A stretch of DNA of 64,000 bases from DASXHY01 sp035552155 (GCA_035552155.1 DASZLX010000018.1:62001-126000), one strand, 5' to 3'. Positions 36,220 to 45,553 are shown, counted from the first letter of the stretch. Notes: generated from the letters alone by a model not told the origin. A program made the numbers and translations.

Positions 36220-36326
36220 TGATCGGCGGAGCGCGCTCCTTTGTCATCGTTGCCTTCTGTTCGCTGTGAAGCAATTCGCGGATATTTCGTGAAATCGCGC
36301 AAAACGAGTTTATACTATGACCGTTC

Positions 36327-39300
36327 ATGCAACGGTTTGAGTTTCACCCAGTCATCGCCAATTGGTTCGAGGAAAAGTTCGGCTCGCCGACGGCTCCGCA
36401 GGAGCAGGGCTGGCCGGCAATCCAGTCCGGGGCGCATACGCTGATTGCCGCGCCGACGGGCTCGGGGAAGACGCTCGCGGCGTTTTTGGCATCGTTGGAT
36501 TTGTTGTTCCGAATTGGTCTCAAAGGCGAACTCGCGGATGAAACACACGTGGTATATGTCTCGCCGCTCAAGGCGCTGAGCAATGACATTCACAAAAATC
36601 TCGAGGAGCCGCTCGCGGAAATCCGCGCTGCGCTGAAAGCCGTAGAGGGACGCGATATCGAGGTCCGTTCCGCCGTCCGCACCGGCGATACGCCGCAGGC
36701 TGCGCGGCAGGCGTTGATTAAAAGACCGCCGCACATTTTGGTCACCACGCCCGAGTCCTTTTATCTTCTGCTCACCTCGGAATCGGGACGGAAAATGCTG
36801 AGCACGGTCCGCACGCTCATTGTGGACGAAATCCACGCCGTGGTCGGAAACCGCCGCGGCTCGCATCTCGCGTTGAGCATGGAACGGCTGGCGGCGCTGG
36901 TAAAACATCCGTTGCAACGGATTGGCCTGTCCGCCACGCAAAAGCCCATTGAAGAGGTCGCGCGCTTTCTGGTGGGCGCCAAAAACCTCGACGAGAGCGG
37001 CAATCCGCTGTGCAAAATCGTGGATACGGGGCATAAGCGCGCGATGGATTTGGCCATCGAATTGCCCGGGGCGCCGTTAGAGGCCGTAATGTCGAACGAA
37101 GTTTGGACTGAAGTGTACCGACGACTCGCGGAATTGATTGAGGAGCACCGAACCACGCTGGTGTTCGTCAATACGCGCCGCATGGCGGAGCGGGTTACGG
37201 CCAATCTCTGCGAGTTGCTGGGCGCGGATAAGGTCACGTCCCATCACGGCAGTCTTTCCGCGAAGTTGCGGCTGGATGCGGAAAATCGTCTGAAGCGCGG
37301 CGAGTTGAAGGCGCTTGTCGCCACGGCCTCGTTGGAATTAGGCATCGACATCGGTTCCGTAGACCTAGTCTGCCAGCTCGGCACCACGCGGTCGATCGCC
37401 ACCCTGCTCCAGCGCGTGGGCCGCGCGGAGCATCGCCGCGGGGGGCTGCCGAAGGGGCGGTTATTCCCGCTCACGCGCGATGAACTGGTGGAGTGCGTGG
37501 CGGCATCGCGGAGCGTGCGCGAAGGGGAATTGGACAAGCTGGAAATTCCGGAAAAGCCGATTGATATCCTGGCCCAGCAAATTGTCGCATCGGTCGGCGC
37601 GGAGGATTGGGAGGAGAAAAAATTGTTCGCTCTCGCGCGCTCGGCTTATCCGTATCGCAATCTCACGCGGGAGGAATTTGATGAAGTTGTTCGCATGCTG
37701 GCGCAGGGATTCAGCACCAAACGCGGGCATCGCTCGGCCTTAATTCATCACGATGCCATCAATCATCGCATTCGCGGGCGGCGCGGTTCGCGGTTGCTGG
37801 CGTTGACCTCCGGCGGAGCGATTCCGGACAACACGGATTATCGCGTGGTGCTGGAGCCGAGCCAGACGTTCATCGGCACCGTGAACGAGGATTTCGCGGT
37901 CGAAAGCCTGGCGGGAGATATTTTTCAACTGGGTAATGCTTCGTGGAAAATTCTGCAAATCCTCGCGGGCACGGTGCGGGTGGAGGACGCGCACGGCCAG
38001 CCGCCGGGAATTCCGTTCTGGCTGGGCGAAGCTCCGGCGCGGACGAAAGAACTTTCCAGGTCCGTGGCGCGGCTGCGGGAAGAGATTCAACGAGTCATCC
38101 AAACCGCGCAGAAGACAGACGTGCCCTGCCCGCTCATGGAATGGTTCAAATCCGAGCACGGCCTTTCGGACTCAGGCGCGCGGCAATTGGCCGATTATTT
38201 CACGACTGCTTTCCACGCGCTCGGAGCGTTGCCATCGCAGGACACGCTGATCATGGAGCGGTTTTTTGATGAGTCGGGTGGAATGCAACTGGTCATTCAC
38301 TCGCCATTTGGCGCGCGGCTGAACCGGGCGTGGGGGCTGGCTTTGCGCAAGCGTTTCTGCCGCTCGTTCAATTTCGAGCTGCAAAGCGCGGCCACTGACG
38401 ATGCCATCGTGCTGTCGCTCGGCACGCAACACTCGTTTCCGCTCGATGAGGTCTTTCGTTATTTGAACAGCAAGACGGTGCGTGAAATGCTGGTGCAGGC
38501 TTTGTTGGATTCGCCGATGTTTCCGATTCGCTGGCGCTGGAATGCAACCCGCTCGCTGGCGCTGCCGCGACAGCGCGGCGGTAAAAAGATTCCCGCGCCA
38601 TTGCAACGAATGGAATCGGAAAATCTCCTCGCCGCAGTATTTCCCGACCAGTTGGCGTGCCTGGAGAACATCGCCGGCGACCGCGAAGTGCCGGATCATC
38701 CGCTCGTGAAGCAGACGATCGATGATTGTCTCACGGAGGCAATGGACATCGACGGGCTGGAGAATTTATTGCGGCGAATCGAGGCCGGAACGGTCCGCTG
38801 CATCGCGCGTGATTTGCCCGAGCCCTCGCCGCTGGCGCATGAAATTCTGAATGCGCGGCCGTATGCGTTTCTGGACAACGCGCCGCTGGAGGAACGGCGG
38901 ACGCAGGCGGTTTATACACGTCGCGCCAGCGAGGCGGCGGCGAATGACGGATTGGGGATTTTGGATGCGGCGGCCATTGAGCGGGTTTGCGCTGACGCGT
39001 GGCCGCGCCCGACGAATGCGGATGAATTGCACGAAGTGTTGCTGTTGCTGGGCGTGATGACGGAGGAAGAGGCGTTGCGATGCCATGGCGATGCGAGGAT
39101 TTTGTTGGCGTCGCTGGCGGCCGAGGGACGGGCGGGACGGTTCAAGCCGAAGGCCGGCGACGAGGTATTTTGGGTGGCGGCGGAGCGGTTACCAATGGTG
39201 CTGGCAGTGTATCCTGAAGCCAGGATGGAGCCGGCGCTGGCGCCACCGGAATCGGAGGCTAAACGAAATTGGGAGGCCGCTGATGCGTTGCGCGAAATGG

Positions 39301-40694
39301 TCCGCGGGAGGATCGAGGTCAGCGGGCCGATTACCGCCAGTTTGCTGGCGAATTTCTTTCATCTAAAACCCGCGGCAATCGAGCAGGCATTGCTCGCGCT
39401 CGAAGGCGAAGGATTCGTCTTACGCGGGAAGTTTCGCCCAGGCGCGGAAGAAACCGAGTGGTGCGACCGCCGTCTGCTGGCGCGGATACATCGACTCACG
39501 ATTAACCGGTTGCGGGCGGAAATTCAGCCGGTGACTGTGGCCGACTTTCAACGGTTCCTGCTCGCCTGGCAGCACGTTTCCACCGAACACAAAGTCGAAG
39601 GCCCGGAAGGCGTCGAAGCCGTGCTGAGCCTGCTGGATGGCTATGAAGCGCCGGCGGCGGCGTGGGAACCGGCGATACTGGCTTCGCGCGTGAAAGAATA
39701 CACGCCGCAATGGCTCGACCAACTCTGCTTCACGGGCCGCATCGGCTGGGGCCGGCTTTCGCCGCCGCAGAATGTGAAGGCGCGCGGTTTTACGCCGCTG
39801 CGTTCAAGTCCAATCGCTTTGTTCGCGCGCGGAAATTTGCCGCGCTGGCTGGAACTGGCCGCGCCGCCGGCGCTGACGGAATTTTCCGCCGACACGGATG
39901 TGGTTTTGAAAATACTCGCCGCCGGCGGGGCGTTATTTTTTGGCGAAATCGTTCAGCGCAGCGGCTTGCTGCAATCCCGGGTCGAGCAGGCGCTGGGTGA
40001 ACTGGCCGCGCAAGGCTGGGTGACGGCGGACAGTTTCGAGGGCCTGCGAGCGCTGTTGTTGCCGCAGGAAAAACGCGCGCCGTTTGGCGACACGGAGCGA
40101 AAGCGACGGCACCGGATTGTCACCAGCATCGAGCACGCGGGACGCTGGTCGCTGGTCAGGAAATTTTCCGCGCCGGACACGGGAAGCGCCGAGCCGCCTG
40201 TGAACGGACGGGACGAAGCGCAGGAAGTTTTCGCACGGGTGTTGTTGCGGCGCTACGGCGTGATGTTCCGGCGGTTGCTCGATCGGGAATCGCTGAAGAT
40301 TTCGTGGTTTGAGCTGGGGCGGGTTTATCGACGGCTTGAAGCGCGCGGGGAAATTCGCGGCGGACATTTCGTGAGCGGCGTGAGCGGGGAGCAATTCGCG
40401 CTGCCGGAGGCGATCGGCTTGCTGCGTTCACTGCGCCGGGCGAAACCGACGGGAGAATTGATCATGTTGAGCGCCGCGGATCCGTTGAATCTTGTGGGCG
40501 TGCTTACGCCGGGGCCGCGTATCACAGCCATCGGGGCGAATCGATTGTTGTTGCGGGACGGGGTGCCGATCGCCGCGCTCGAAGGCGGAAAAATCGTCAG
40601 CCTCAATGGCGATTCGGACACCAGCGAGCAGGAGATTGAGCAATCGTTGAAGGTGGGGAAGATGTCCCCTGCCCTTCGACGGTATTACCGGTGA
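36327..40694 (+). CDS. lhr: Lhr-type large DEAD/DEAH-box helicase
   Basis: A 1455-residue protein, the length of full Lhr proteins. Helicase core: Walker A APTGSGKT with Lys48, motif Ia YVSPLKALSNDI, TTPESFYLLLTS, DEIH box in LIVDEIHAVVGNRRGSH, motif III GLSATQKP, and in domain 2 TLVFVNTRRMAERV, ATASLELGIDIG and LQRVGRAEHRRG. The remaining ~900 residues are the winged-helix/Lhr-core and C-terminal extension. Lhr is an ATP-dependent 3'-5' helicase acting on DNA and RNA:DNA hybrids in repair. The ATG at 36327 is preceded within 11 bp by a -10-like TATACT, so the leader would be very short. Converges on fucI. Confidence 0.93.
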   Translation: MQRFEFHPVIANWFEEKFGSPTAPQEQGWPAIQSGAHTLIAAPTGSGKTLAAFLASLDLLFRIGLKGELADETHVVYVSPLKALSNDIHKNLEEPLAEIRAALKAVEGRDIEVRSAVRTGDTPQAARQALIKRPPHILVTTPESFYLLLTSESGRKMLSTVRTLIVDEIHAVVGNRRGSHLALSMERLAALVKHPLQRIGLSATQKPIEEVARFLVGAKNLDESGNPLCKIVDTGHKRAMDLAIELPGAPLEAVMSNEVWTEVYRRLAELIEEHRTTLVFVNTRRMAERVTANLCELLGADKVTSHHGSLSAKLRLDAENRLKRGELKALVATASLELGIDIGSVDLVCQLGTTRSIATLLQRVGRAEHRRGGLPKGRLFPLTRDELVECVAASRSVREGELDKLEIPEKPIDILAQQIVASVGAEDWEEKKLFALARSAYPYRNLTREEFDEVVRMLAQGFSTKRGHRSALIHHDAINHRIRGRRGSRLLALTSGGAIPDNTDYRVVLEPSQTFIGTVNEDFAVESLAGDIFQLGNASWKILQILAGTVRVEDAHGQPPGIPFWLGEAPARTKELSRSVARLREEIQRVIQTAQKTDVPCPLMEWFKSEHGLSDSGARQLADYFTTAFHALGALPSQDTLIMERFFDESGGMQLVIHSPFGARLNRAWGLALRKRFCRSFNFELQSAATDDAIVLSLGTQHSFPLDEVFRYLNSKTVREMLVQALLDSPMFPIRWRWNATRSLALPRQRGGKKIPAPLQRMESENLLAAVFPDQLACLENIAGDREVPDHPLVKQTIDDCLTEAMDIDGLENLLRRIEAGTVRCIARDLPEPSPLAHEILNARPYAFLDNAPLEERRTQAVYTRRASEAAANDGLGILDAAAIERVCADAWPRPTNADELHEVLLLLGVMTEEEALRCHGDARILLASLAAEGRAGRFKPKAGDEVFWVAAERLPMVLAVYPEARMEPALAPPESEAKRNWEAADALREMVRGRIEVSGPITASLLANFFHLKPAAIEQALLALEGEGFVLRGKFRPGAEETEWCDRRLLARIHRLTINRLRAEIQPVTVADFQRFLLAWQHVSTEHKVEGPEGVEAVLSLLDGYEAPAAAWEPAILASRVKEYTPQWLDQLCFTGRIGWGRLSPPQNVKARGFTPLRSSPIALFARGNLPRWLELAAPPALTEFSADTDVVLKILAAGGALFFGEIVQRSGLLQSRVEQALGELAAQGWVTADSFEGLRALLLPQEKRAPFGDTERKRRHRIVTSIEHAGRWSLVRKFSAPDTGSAEPPVNGRDEAQEVFARVLLRRYGVMFRRLLDRESLKISWFELGRVYRRLEARGEIRGGHFVSGVSGEQFALPEAIGLLRSLRRAKPTGELIMLSAADPLNLVGVLTPGPRITAIGANRLLLRDGVPIAALEGGKIVSLNGDSDTSEQEIEQSLKVGKMSPALRRYYR

Positions 40695-40710
40695 ATGGCT
40701 TTTTGCGGGT

Positions 40711-40756
40711 GCCGGCGAGACTCCGGCGCTCTCGGCAAAGCCGAATGGAATTCGGC
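40711..40756. terminator. Tandem hairpins between convergent lhr and fucI
   Basis: GCCGG at 40711-40715 with CCGGC at 40723-40727, then GCCGAAT at 40740-40746 with ATTCGGC at 40750-40756 (3-nt loop). Both fall in the 70-bp gap between stops, a likely bidirectional transcription end. Confidence 0.45.
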
Positions 40757-40764
40757 GCTCCGGA

Positions 40765-42555
40765 TCAGCCGTAAAGCGGCCCGAAATTCTGGCAGGCGCG
40801 ATAATCCGCCTGCTGCGGTTCCAGCGCGCCGAACAAACCCCATGAACTCGGCCGGAAGACTTTTTCTTCCGCGACATTGTGCATCGCCACGGGAATGCGT
40901 AGGAGGGACGCAAGAGAAATCAGGTCGGCGCCGATGTGGCCGTAACTGATCGAGCCGTGATTCGCGCTCCAATTGTTCATCACTGTGTAAACATCCCGGA
41001 ACGCGCCCGCGCCGGTGACCGTCGGGACGAACCAGGTCGTGGGCCAGGAGGGATTGGTGCGCTCGTCGAGCGCCTTGTGGACTTTTTGAGGGAGATCTAC
41101 GGAATAGCCTTCGGCGATTTGCAGGGCGGGGCCGAGGCCTTTGACGAGGCTGATGCGGCACATGGTCATGGGCATGCCGCCGCGTGACAAATAATTCGAG
41201 GAGAAACCGCCGCCGCGAAAATACTCGTAAATCGCCGCGGGCCAGGAGGTCGCCCGGAGACATTTTTCGGCCTCGCTCTCGCTGATTTCCCAGAAGGGTT
41301 TCATGGCCGGTTTGCCGGCGCGCGATTGCTGGCCGGCTCCGTCGAGCGTGGCTGCGCCGGAATTAATGAGGTGCAGCAACCCGCCCGCGAGCTGGCCGGT
41401 GAGCTTCGTGCCGGTCACGCGCTTCACCGCCGCGGGACTCCAATAGGTCCGCACATCGGCGAAAATCTGGGCGGTGTTGGTGAGCAAATAGCCGAACAAC
41501 ATACAGGCGCCGTTGAGCGCGTCGTTTTCCGTAGCGAAAATCATCGGCGGGCGGATGCCGTTCCAATCGAAGGACGAGGTGAGAATGGCCTCCATGAAAT
41601 CGCCGTTGGGATAATGGTCGGTCCAATGGCGCTGGCCCTGGAAGCCGCCGGCGATGGCATTATGGCCGAGCGCTTCCTCGCCAAAACCCAGTTCCGCCAG
41701 GCGGGGATTGCCGACCATCAGGTCGCGCGCAATCAGGGTCATTTTCACGACCGTTTCCCATTCCGAATCCTTCCGTTTTTGGTCGCGGCGTTGCGGGGCG
41801 GGGTTCCAATCCTTGCCTTCCTTGCAATTCTTGCGCGTCCAGGCGAGCGCGTGGGTGTATTCGCGGTCGTCGTAAATTTTCTCCTCGATGCGGCGCACGA
41901 GTTCGGTCATGTCCACACACTCGACGCGCATGCCGAGGTAACTTTCGAAAAACGGCTGCTCGACGATGGAGCCGGCGATGCCCATCGAGACGCCGCCGAG
42001 CGACAAATAACTTTTGCCGCGCATGATGGCGACGGCCAATCCCGCGCGCGCGAAGCGCAACAACTTTTCCTGGACGTCGAGCGGGATGATGGAATCGCCG
42101 CCGTCCTGGACGTCGCGCCCGTAAATGCCGAAGGCGGGAAGGCCCTTCATGTTGTGGCCGGCGAGCACCGCGGCGAGATACACAGCGCCGGGGCGCTCGG
42201 TGCCGTTGAATCCCCACACCGCCTTGGGCGTGAGCGGATCCATGTCCATGGTTTCGCTGCCGTAACACCAACAGGGCGTGACGGTGAGCGACACGCCGAC
42301 GCCTTCGCGGCGGAATTTTTCGGCGCACGCCGCGGCTTCAGCCACGCCGCCGATGCAGGAATCGGCGATGACGCAGTCCACCGGTTTGCCGTTCGGATAA
42401 CGGAGATTGGCGGAGAGAAATTTGGCGGCATTTTTGGCCATGGCCATGACCTGGCCTTCGAGCGATTCGCGGACGCCTTTGCGCCGGCCGTCGATGGCGG
42501 GGCGAATGCCGATTTTTGGGAGCGAGCCAATCAGAGGAAACGGATTCTTTTGCAT
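40765..42555 (-). CDS. fucI: L-fucose isomerase
   Basis: A 596-residue cytoplasmic enzyme, close to the E. coli FucI length. It interconverts L-fucose (and D-arabinose) with the ketose. The start MQKNPFPLIGSLPKIGIRPA is the conserved N-terminus. The Mn-binding/catalytic acids are Glu343 in FATENDALNGACML and Asp367 in IFADVRTYWSP; their 24-residue spacing equals that of Glu337/Asp361 in E. coli FucI. GGGFSSNYLSRGGMPMTMCR and SYGHIGADLISLASLLRIP are further family blocks. It would process fucose released by the GH29 protein 18 kb away. No fuculokinase or aldolase gene is adjacent. Confidence 0.95.
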   Translation of the reverse strand: MQKNPFPLIGSLPKIGIRPAIDGRRKGVRESLEGQVMAMAKNAAKFLSANLRYPNGKPVDCVIADSCIGGVAEAAACAEKFRREGVGVSLTVTPCWCYGSETMDMDPLTPKAVWGFNGTERPGAVYLAAVLAGHNMKGLPAFGIYGRDVQDGGDSIIPLDVQEKLLRFARAGLAVAIMRGKSYLSLGGVSMGIAGSIVEQPFFESYLGMRVECVDMTELVRRIEEKIYDDREYTHALAWTRKNCKEGKDWNPAPQRRDQKRKDSEWETVVKMTLIARDLMVGNPRLAELGFGEEALGHNAIAGGFQGQRHWTDHYPNGDFMEAILTSSFDWNGIRPPMIFATENDALNGACMLFGYLLTNTAQIFADVRTYWSPAAVKRVTGTKLTGQLAGGLLHLINSGAATLDGAGQQSRAGKPAMKPFWEISESEAEKCLRATSWPAAIYEYFRGGGFSSNYLSRGGMPMTMCRISLVKGLGPALQIAEGYSVDLPQKVHKALDERTNPSWPTTWFVPTVTGAGAFRDVYTVMNNWSANHGSISYGHIGADLISLASLLRIPVAMHNVAEEKVFRPSSWGLFGALEPQQADYRACQNFGPLYG

Positions 42556-43162
42556 CGTATTATGGGAGATTTTTCAGTTTTTTGCATTTTTGGCGCCCGC
42601 CGATCCAATTGGGCGATGCTAGGCAAACGCCGACGGGAACGTAAATAAAAATTTCGCGCGGCATTTGTCGTTTTAAGTTTCGAGTTTCGAGTTTCGGGTT
42701 GAAATTGGGGACTCGCGGAGCTCGTCCCTCCGAGGAGCCCCCCGCAAGGGTTGGAATAGGCTTGAATGAGAGAGAGGTTGGGAGTTGATGGGTTGAGGAG
42801 TTTGAGAGGGCGGAATTGAAAGCCCCCCACCCTCCTTTAATCACTTTGATCGACTTTGATTTAGTGCGATTCACCAGGATTTGGTTTGATTGTGGGCATT
42901 TTGAACCGCCTCCGGCGCGCCAAGGCGGGGCCGACGAGCACGTGATTTAAAATTGTAGCTGATGCAGGGTTGCCATTTCCTCCCGGTTGTCGGGCCAATT
43001 TTCCCATTTCTGCTCCTCCTCTCCTTTCGCGACGGTTTTAGCATCGTTGGCAAGCCGGTTCAATTCTTTTTTGACCGTGTTGAAGCGAGAAATTGGGTTT
43101 AAATTGGAGAAATGAATTTGACGGGCGGGGAATCGGTTTGTAAATTGCGCGTCCGTTTGGGT
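42556..43162. other. Intergenic stretch with short direct repeats, no gene supported
   Basis: About 600 bp upstream of fucI up to the tRNA region. It contains AGTTTCGAGTTTCGAGTTTCG-like tandem heptamers near 42674 and a GC-rich patch (GGACTCGCGGAGCTCGTCC). Minus-strand frames here have no family resemblance. The promoter of fucI must lie here but I cannot place it. Confidence 0.45.
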
Positions 43163-43234
43163 TCCAGAGTAGCTCAATGGGAGAGTCCCGACAGGTCGGG
43201 ATTAACCCGATGGGGCTGGTTGGCGAGCCCGTTG
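43163..43234 (+). pseudogene. Decayed tRNA-Asn copy
   Basis: The first ~23 nt (TCCAGAGTAGCTCAATGG, then AGAG) match the intact tRNA-Asn 93 bp downstream. The next part is rearranged around a TCCCGACAGGTCGGGA palindrome. TTAAC, CCGATGGG and GCGAGCCC still align with the anticodon and T arms, but the 3' acceptor strand is lost. Non-functional duplicate. Confidence 0.6.
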
Positions 43235-43255
43235 AAGAAAAGAAAGATTTTGGGT

Positions 43256-43330
43256 TCCAGAGTAGCTCAATGGTAGAGCAATCGGCTGTTAACCGATGGG
43301 TTGTAGGTTCGAGCCCTACCTCTGGAGCCA
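43256..43330 (+). tRNA. tRNA-Asn (GTT), CCA encoded
   Basis: A 75-nt cloverleaf: acceptor TCCAGAG/CTCTGGA, D arm GCTCAATGGTAGAGC, anticodon stem-loop ATCGG-CTGTTAA-CCGAT with anticodon GTT, T arm GTAGG-TTCGAGC-CCTAC, discriminator G and CCA. Its 3' end plus 4 nt is repeated imperfectly at 48625-48651. Confidence 0.96.
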
Positions 43331-43334
43331 ATTT
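43308..43334 (+). repeat. Putative attL: 3' end of tRNA-Asn
   Basis: 27-bp segment covering the T-loop to just past CCA. It matches 24 of 27 bases of 48625-48651 in direct orientation. tRNA 3' ends are standard integrase targets, so this pair may bound an integrated element of about 5.3 kb. Confidence 0.5.
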
Positions 43335-43382
43335 TATTGGAGAAAAGATAGAATCTGAAGTTTACCGCACAGATTCCGCACA

Positions 43383-43410
43383 GAATTCAGCCGTCGGCTC
43401 GACGGAATTC
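43383..43410. repeat. Hairpin upstream of the island's first gene
   Basis: GAATTC-AG-CCGTCG-GCT-CGACGG-AATTC forms a near-perfect stem with a 2-nt bulge. An alternative longer pairing of TTCAGCCG with the CGGCTGAA just downstream is also possible. It lies in the ~100 bp between tRNA-Asn and the first open reading frame. Confidence 0.45.
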
Positions 43411-43455
43411 GCTTCGGCTGAAAGTCGAACCGTGAAGTTTCCAAAAATCACTGGC

Positions 43456-43836
43456 ATGCTCGCCATGCGGGATGCTCTGGATAACAACAGTCGGGACACC
43501 GGGCGCACGGTCTCCGCGCTTCAGGCCGTCACTCAATATCTTCACGCAACCAAGTTACTGGGCGACCGTCCGGTGAGTGAAGCGGTCGAGTGCTACGGTC
43601 TGACCCGCGATCAATACGGCCACGTGCTCAGCACCTTCAGCCACTCCGGCTACGAAGACGCCCCGCGCCAATGCCTCGCCGCCTTCGACGAGTTACAAAA
43701 AATGGGTTTCGAAGCCTTTACCAAAAAGCACGACCTTTATTGGGACATTCCACTCAACGAGAATTTACCGCAGCTAGTGATTGATCTGCCCATCCCGGAC
43801 CTGCCACCGACGCCCCGCCCGGCAGCTATTCACTGA
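43456..43836 (+). CDS. Small protein of unknown function, upstream partner of the TIR gene
   Basis: About 126 residues from ATG 43456 (GTG 43432 possible; the open frame upstream runs through tRNA-Asn and cannot be coding). The protein is helical and soluble (SALQAVTQYLHATKLLGDRP, SEAVECYGLTRDQYGHVLST, AAFDELQKMGFEAFTKKH) and ends in a Pro-rich tail (LPIPDLPPTPRP). No domain recognised. Only 39 bp separate it from the TIR-domain gene, with a good ribosome-binding site between them, so they are probably one operon. It may be a sensor, regulator or immunity partner of the TIR protein (inference). Confidence 0.6.
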   Translation: MLAMRDALDNNSRDTGRTVSALQAVTQYLHATKLLGDRPVSEAVECYGLTRDQYGHVLSTFSHSGYEDAPRQCLAAFDELQKMGFEAFTKKHDLYWDIPLNENLPQLVIDLPIPDLPPTPRPAAIH

Positions 43837-43875
43837 ACAGCCGGTGACGCGAAAGCGCAAGAAAGGAGTAAAACC

Positions 43876-45294
43876 ATGAGTGACACTAAAGCCGCATTCG
43901 ATTTCAATTTCGGAGACCCAGAATCAATGTTTGGCGAGAAAAAAAGTTTTGAAGATGGAACTAATCTTGCACTTGGCACTCCGTTTCAGGAGGAATTTAC
44001 GACACGCGTGTTACCATGGTATACCCCTGCAGAAGCCAAGGGCACACATAATTGGAGAGAGAATCTCTCAAAGCTGCGCATCAGGTTTGATAATTTTATT
44101 GACGAACATTGTGCAACGGAATGTTTCTTGATTCAATCACTCATTCCCCAAAGTGGGGAAGTTCCACAAAGACCGCCAGGAATCTTGCCGGATCGCAAAT
44201 TATTATGCTCCGGTCCAGGTCTCCGAAGGGAACCAGCGAGGTTGTTTGGAATTCCGACACCGAACGCCGCGTTATTCCCGATGATGAATGTGCGCGGGGA
44301 ACCGTTTCTTGAACCCGATGGAAAGCCCATGCCGTTCAAATTGGGCTTGAACCGCCAGGTTACCGTTCTAGCTATGCCCGACGGATTGCGCCCGCTCCCT
44401 ATTCCAAGGTTTACCGAATTATTGGGTGATGGAAAAAACGTCCTCTTCCAATTGCCTCTGGAAATTTCGGGTAAAATATGGCGCAACTGGCAGTCCGGCT
44501 TTTCTCAAAGAAATGCACAATTTCTATGGCTGGATGCGTTATTCGAGATGTCGTGGCAATGCGCGCGAGGTAGCCTATTCCATACCGAGCGTTATGCTTG
44601 GATCGAAAACGGGTCTGTCGGCTTATCTGGAAAGGGCTTGTTTCCACGCCTACCGGGATTCATTACCTCGACGCCTGGAAAATTTGCCCCACATGAAAAC
44701 GGCTACCCAAGAGCTTTCTATTCCAAGATAACTGACGTTGCGCGCGCATCCATCGCCGCCATTGATGAAATTATTGAATCTGCGACCGGGGATGTGAACA
44801 CTCGAACAGCTCGCAGTGAAACCAAAAGTGATATGAAACAGGGAGAGTCTAGCCCAAAAAACAGTGTTTTTATTAGCTACAGCCACAAAGACAAGAAATT
44901 CCTTAATGACTTGCTTACTCATCTAAAGCCCTTTGAACGATCCGGCCAATTGACTGCTTGGTCGGATAAACAGATTGAACCAGGCTCAAAGTGGTTCGCT
45001 GAAATTCAAAATGCAATTTCTCGAACAAAAGTTGCGGTTCTGCTGGTGACCGCGCATTTCTTGGCATCAAACTTCATTAACGAGCACGAACTAGCACCAA
45101 TTCTGAAACGGGCGGAGGAAGAGGGAGTGCGTGTTCTTTGGATTCCTGTCCGTGATTGTTCCTATAAAGAAACGCCAATCGGCAGGTATCAAGCAATAGT
45201 CCCCCCTGACAAGCCACTGGCTGAAATGAAAGCCGAACGAGATAAGGCGTGGGTTAAAATTTGTAAGGAAATCAAGAACGCTATAGCCACATGA
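43876..45294 (+). CDS. TIR-domain protein with uncharacterised N-terminal domain
   Basis: 472 residues. The start is well supported by GAAAGGAG 7 bp before ATG. Residues ~329-472 are a TIR domain: NSVFISYSHKDKKFLNDL (box 1), W-S-D-K-Q-I-E-P-G loop, AVLLVTAHFLASNFINEHEL with Glu403/Glu405 at the place of the NADase catalytic Glu, then VLWIPVRDCSYKETPIG. The first ~320 residues (LPWYTPAEAKGTHNWRENL, ALFPMMNVRGEPFLEPDGKP, FQLPLEISGKIWRNWQSGF) match nothing I recognise. Bacterial TIR domains commonly cleave NAD+ or make cyclic ADP-ribose signals in antiphage defence, triggered by a fused or partner sensor. The gene is visibly more AT-rich than its neighbours and lies in a tRNA-bounded island. Defence function is inference. 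Confidence 0.8.
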   Translation: MSDTKAAFDFNFGDPESMFGEKKSFEDGTNLALGTPFQEEFTTRVLPWYTPAEAKGTHNWRENLSKLRIRFDNFIDEHCATECFLIQSLIPQSGEVPQRPPGILPDRKLLCSGPGLRREPARLFGIPTPNAALFPMMNVRGEPFLEPDGKPMPFKLGLNRQVTVLAMPDGLRPLPIPRFTELLGDGKNVLFQLPLEISGKIWRNWQSGFSQRNAQFLWLDALFEMSWQCARGSLFHTERYAWIENGSVGLSGKGLFPRLPGFITSTPGKFAPHENGYPRAFYSKITDVARASIAAIDEIIESATGDVNTRTARSETKSDMKQGESSPKNSVFISYSHKDKKFLNDLLTHLKPFERSGQLTAWSDKQIEPGSKWFAEIQNAISRTKVAVLLVTAHFLASNFINEHELAPILKRAEEEGVRVLWIPVRDCSYKETPIGRYQAIVPPDKPLAEMKAERDKAWVKICKEIKNAIAT

Positions 45295-45532
45295 ATCTGC
45301 ACGTTTCACAAACACGTTCATAATCTCGCGCCGGCCGTCGGAACCATGCGGCCCAAGCAAAGGAGCGTTCCACCACCCAACGTCTGGGCGACAACACAAA
45401 TCCGCGCTTGGCCTGGTACTGTTTGATCACTTTGTGTCGAATGCCTTCCTGTGCCGCAACCGCTGCCATGGCTCGCGAACGTGACATCAAAGCGATGAAA
45501 TCTTCACGATGGATTCGAGGGAATACACCCAT
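45281..45532 (-). pseudogene. IS5-type transposase remnant (C-terminal part)
   Basis: An 83-codon frame with GFVLSPRRWVVERSFAWAAW followed by FRRPARDYERVCE. This matches the C-terminal catalytic block of IS5-group DDE transposases (RWVVERTFAWLxxxRRLxxDYE), with the DDE Glu in VVERSF. The N-terminal two thirds, including both Asp, are missing, and I see no terminal inverted repeats. It touches the 3' end of the TIR gene on the opposite strand. Confidence 0.7.
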
Positions 45533-45553
45533 TAAATTTTGTCTGCTCTGATG

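Noticed and set aside
36344..40431. Many long open frames on the minus strand inside lhr
   Set aside because: Shadow frames of a GC-rich gene; no family resemblance and the plus-strand gene has complete helicase motifs.
41326..42648. 440-codon plus-strand frame opposite fucI
   Set aside because: Shadow of fucI; His/Ala/Gly-rich and no recognisable family.
43038..43331. Minus-strand frame with GLEPTTHRLTADCSTIELLW
   Set aside because: Antisense of tRNA-Asn, a common false protein.
43177..43455. N-terminal extension of the small island gene through the tRNA
   Set aside because: It would translate tRNA-Asn; the coding part starts after it.
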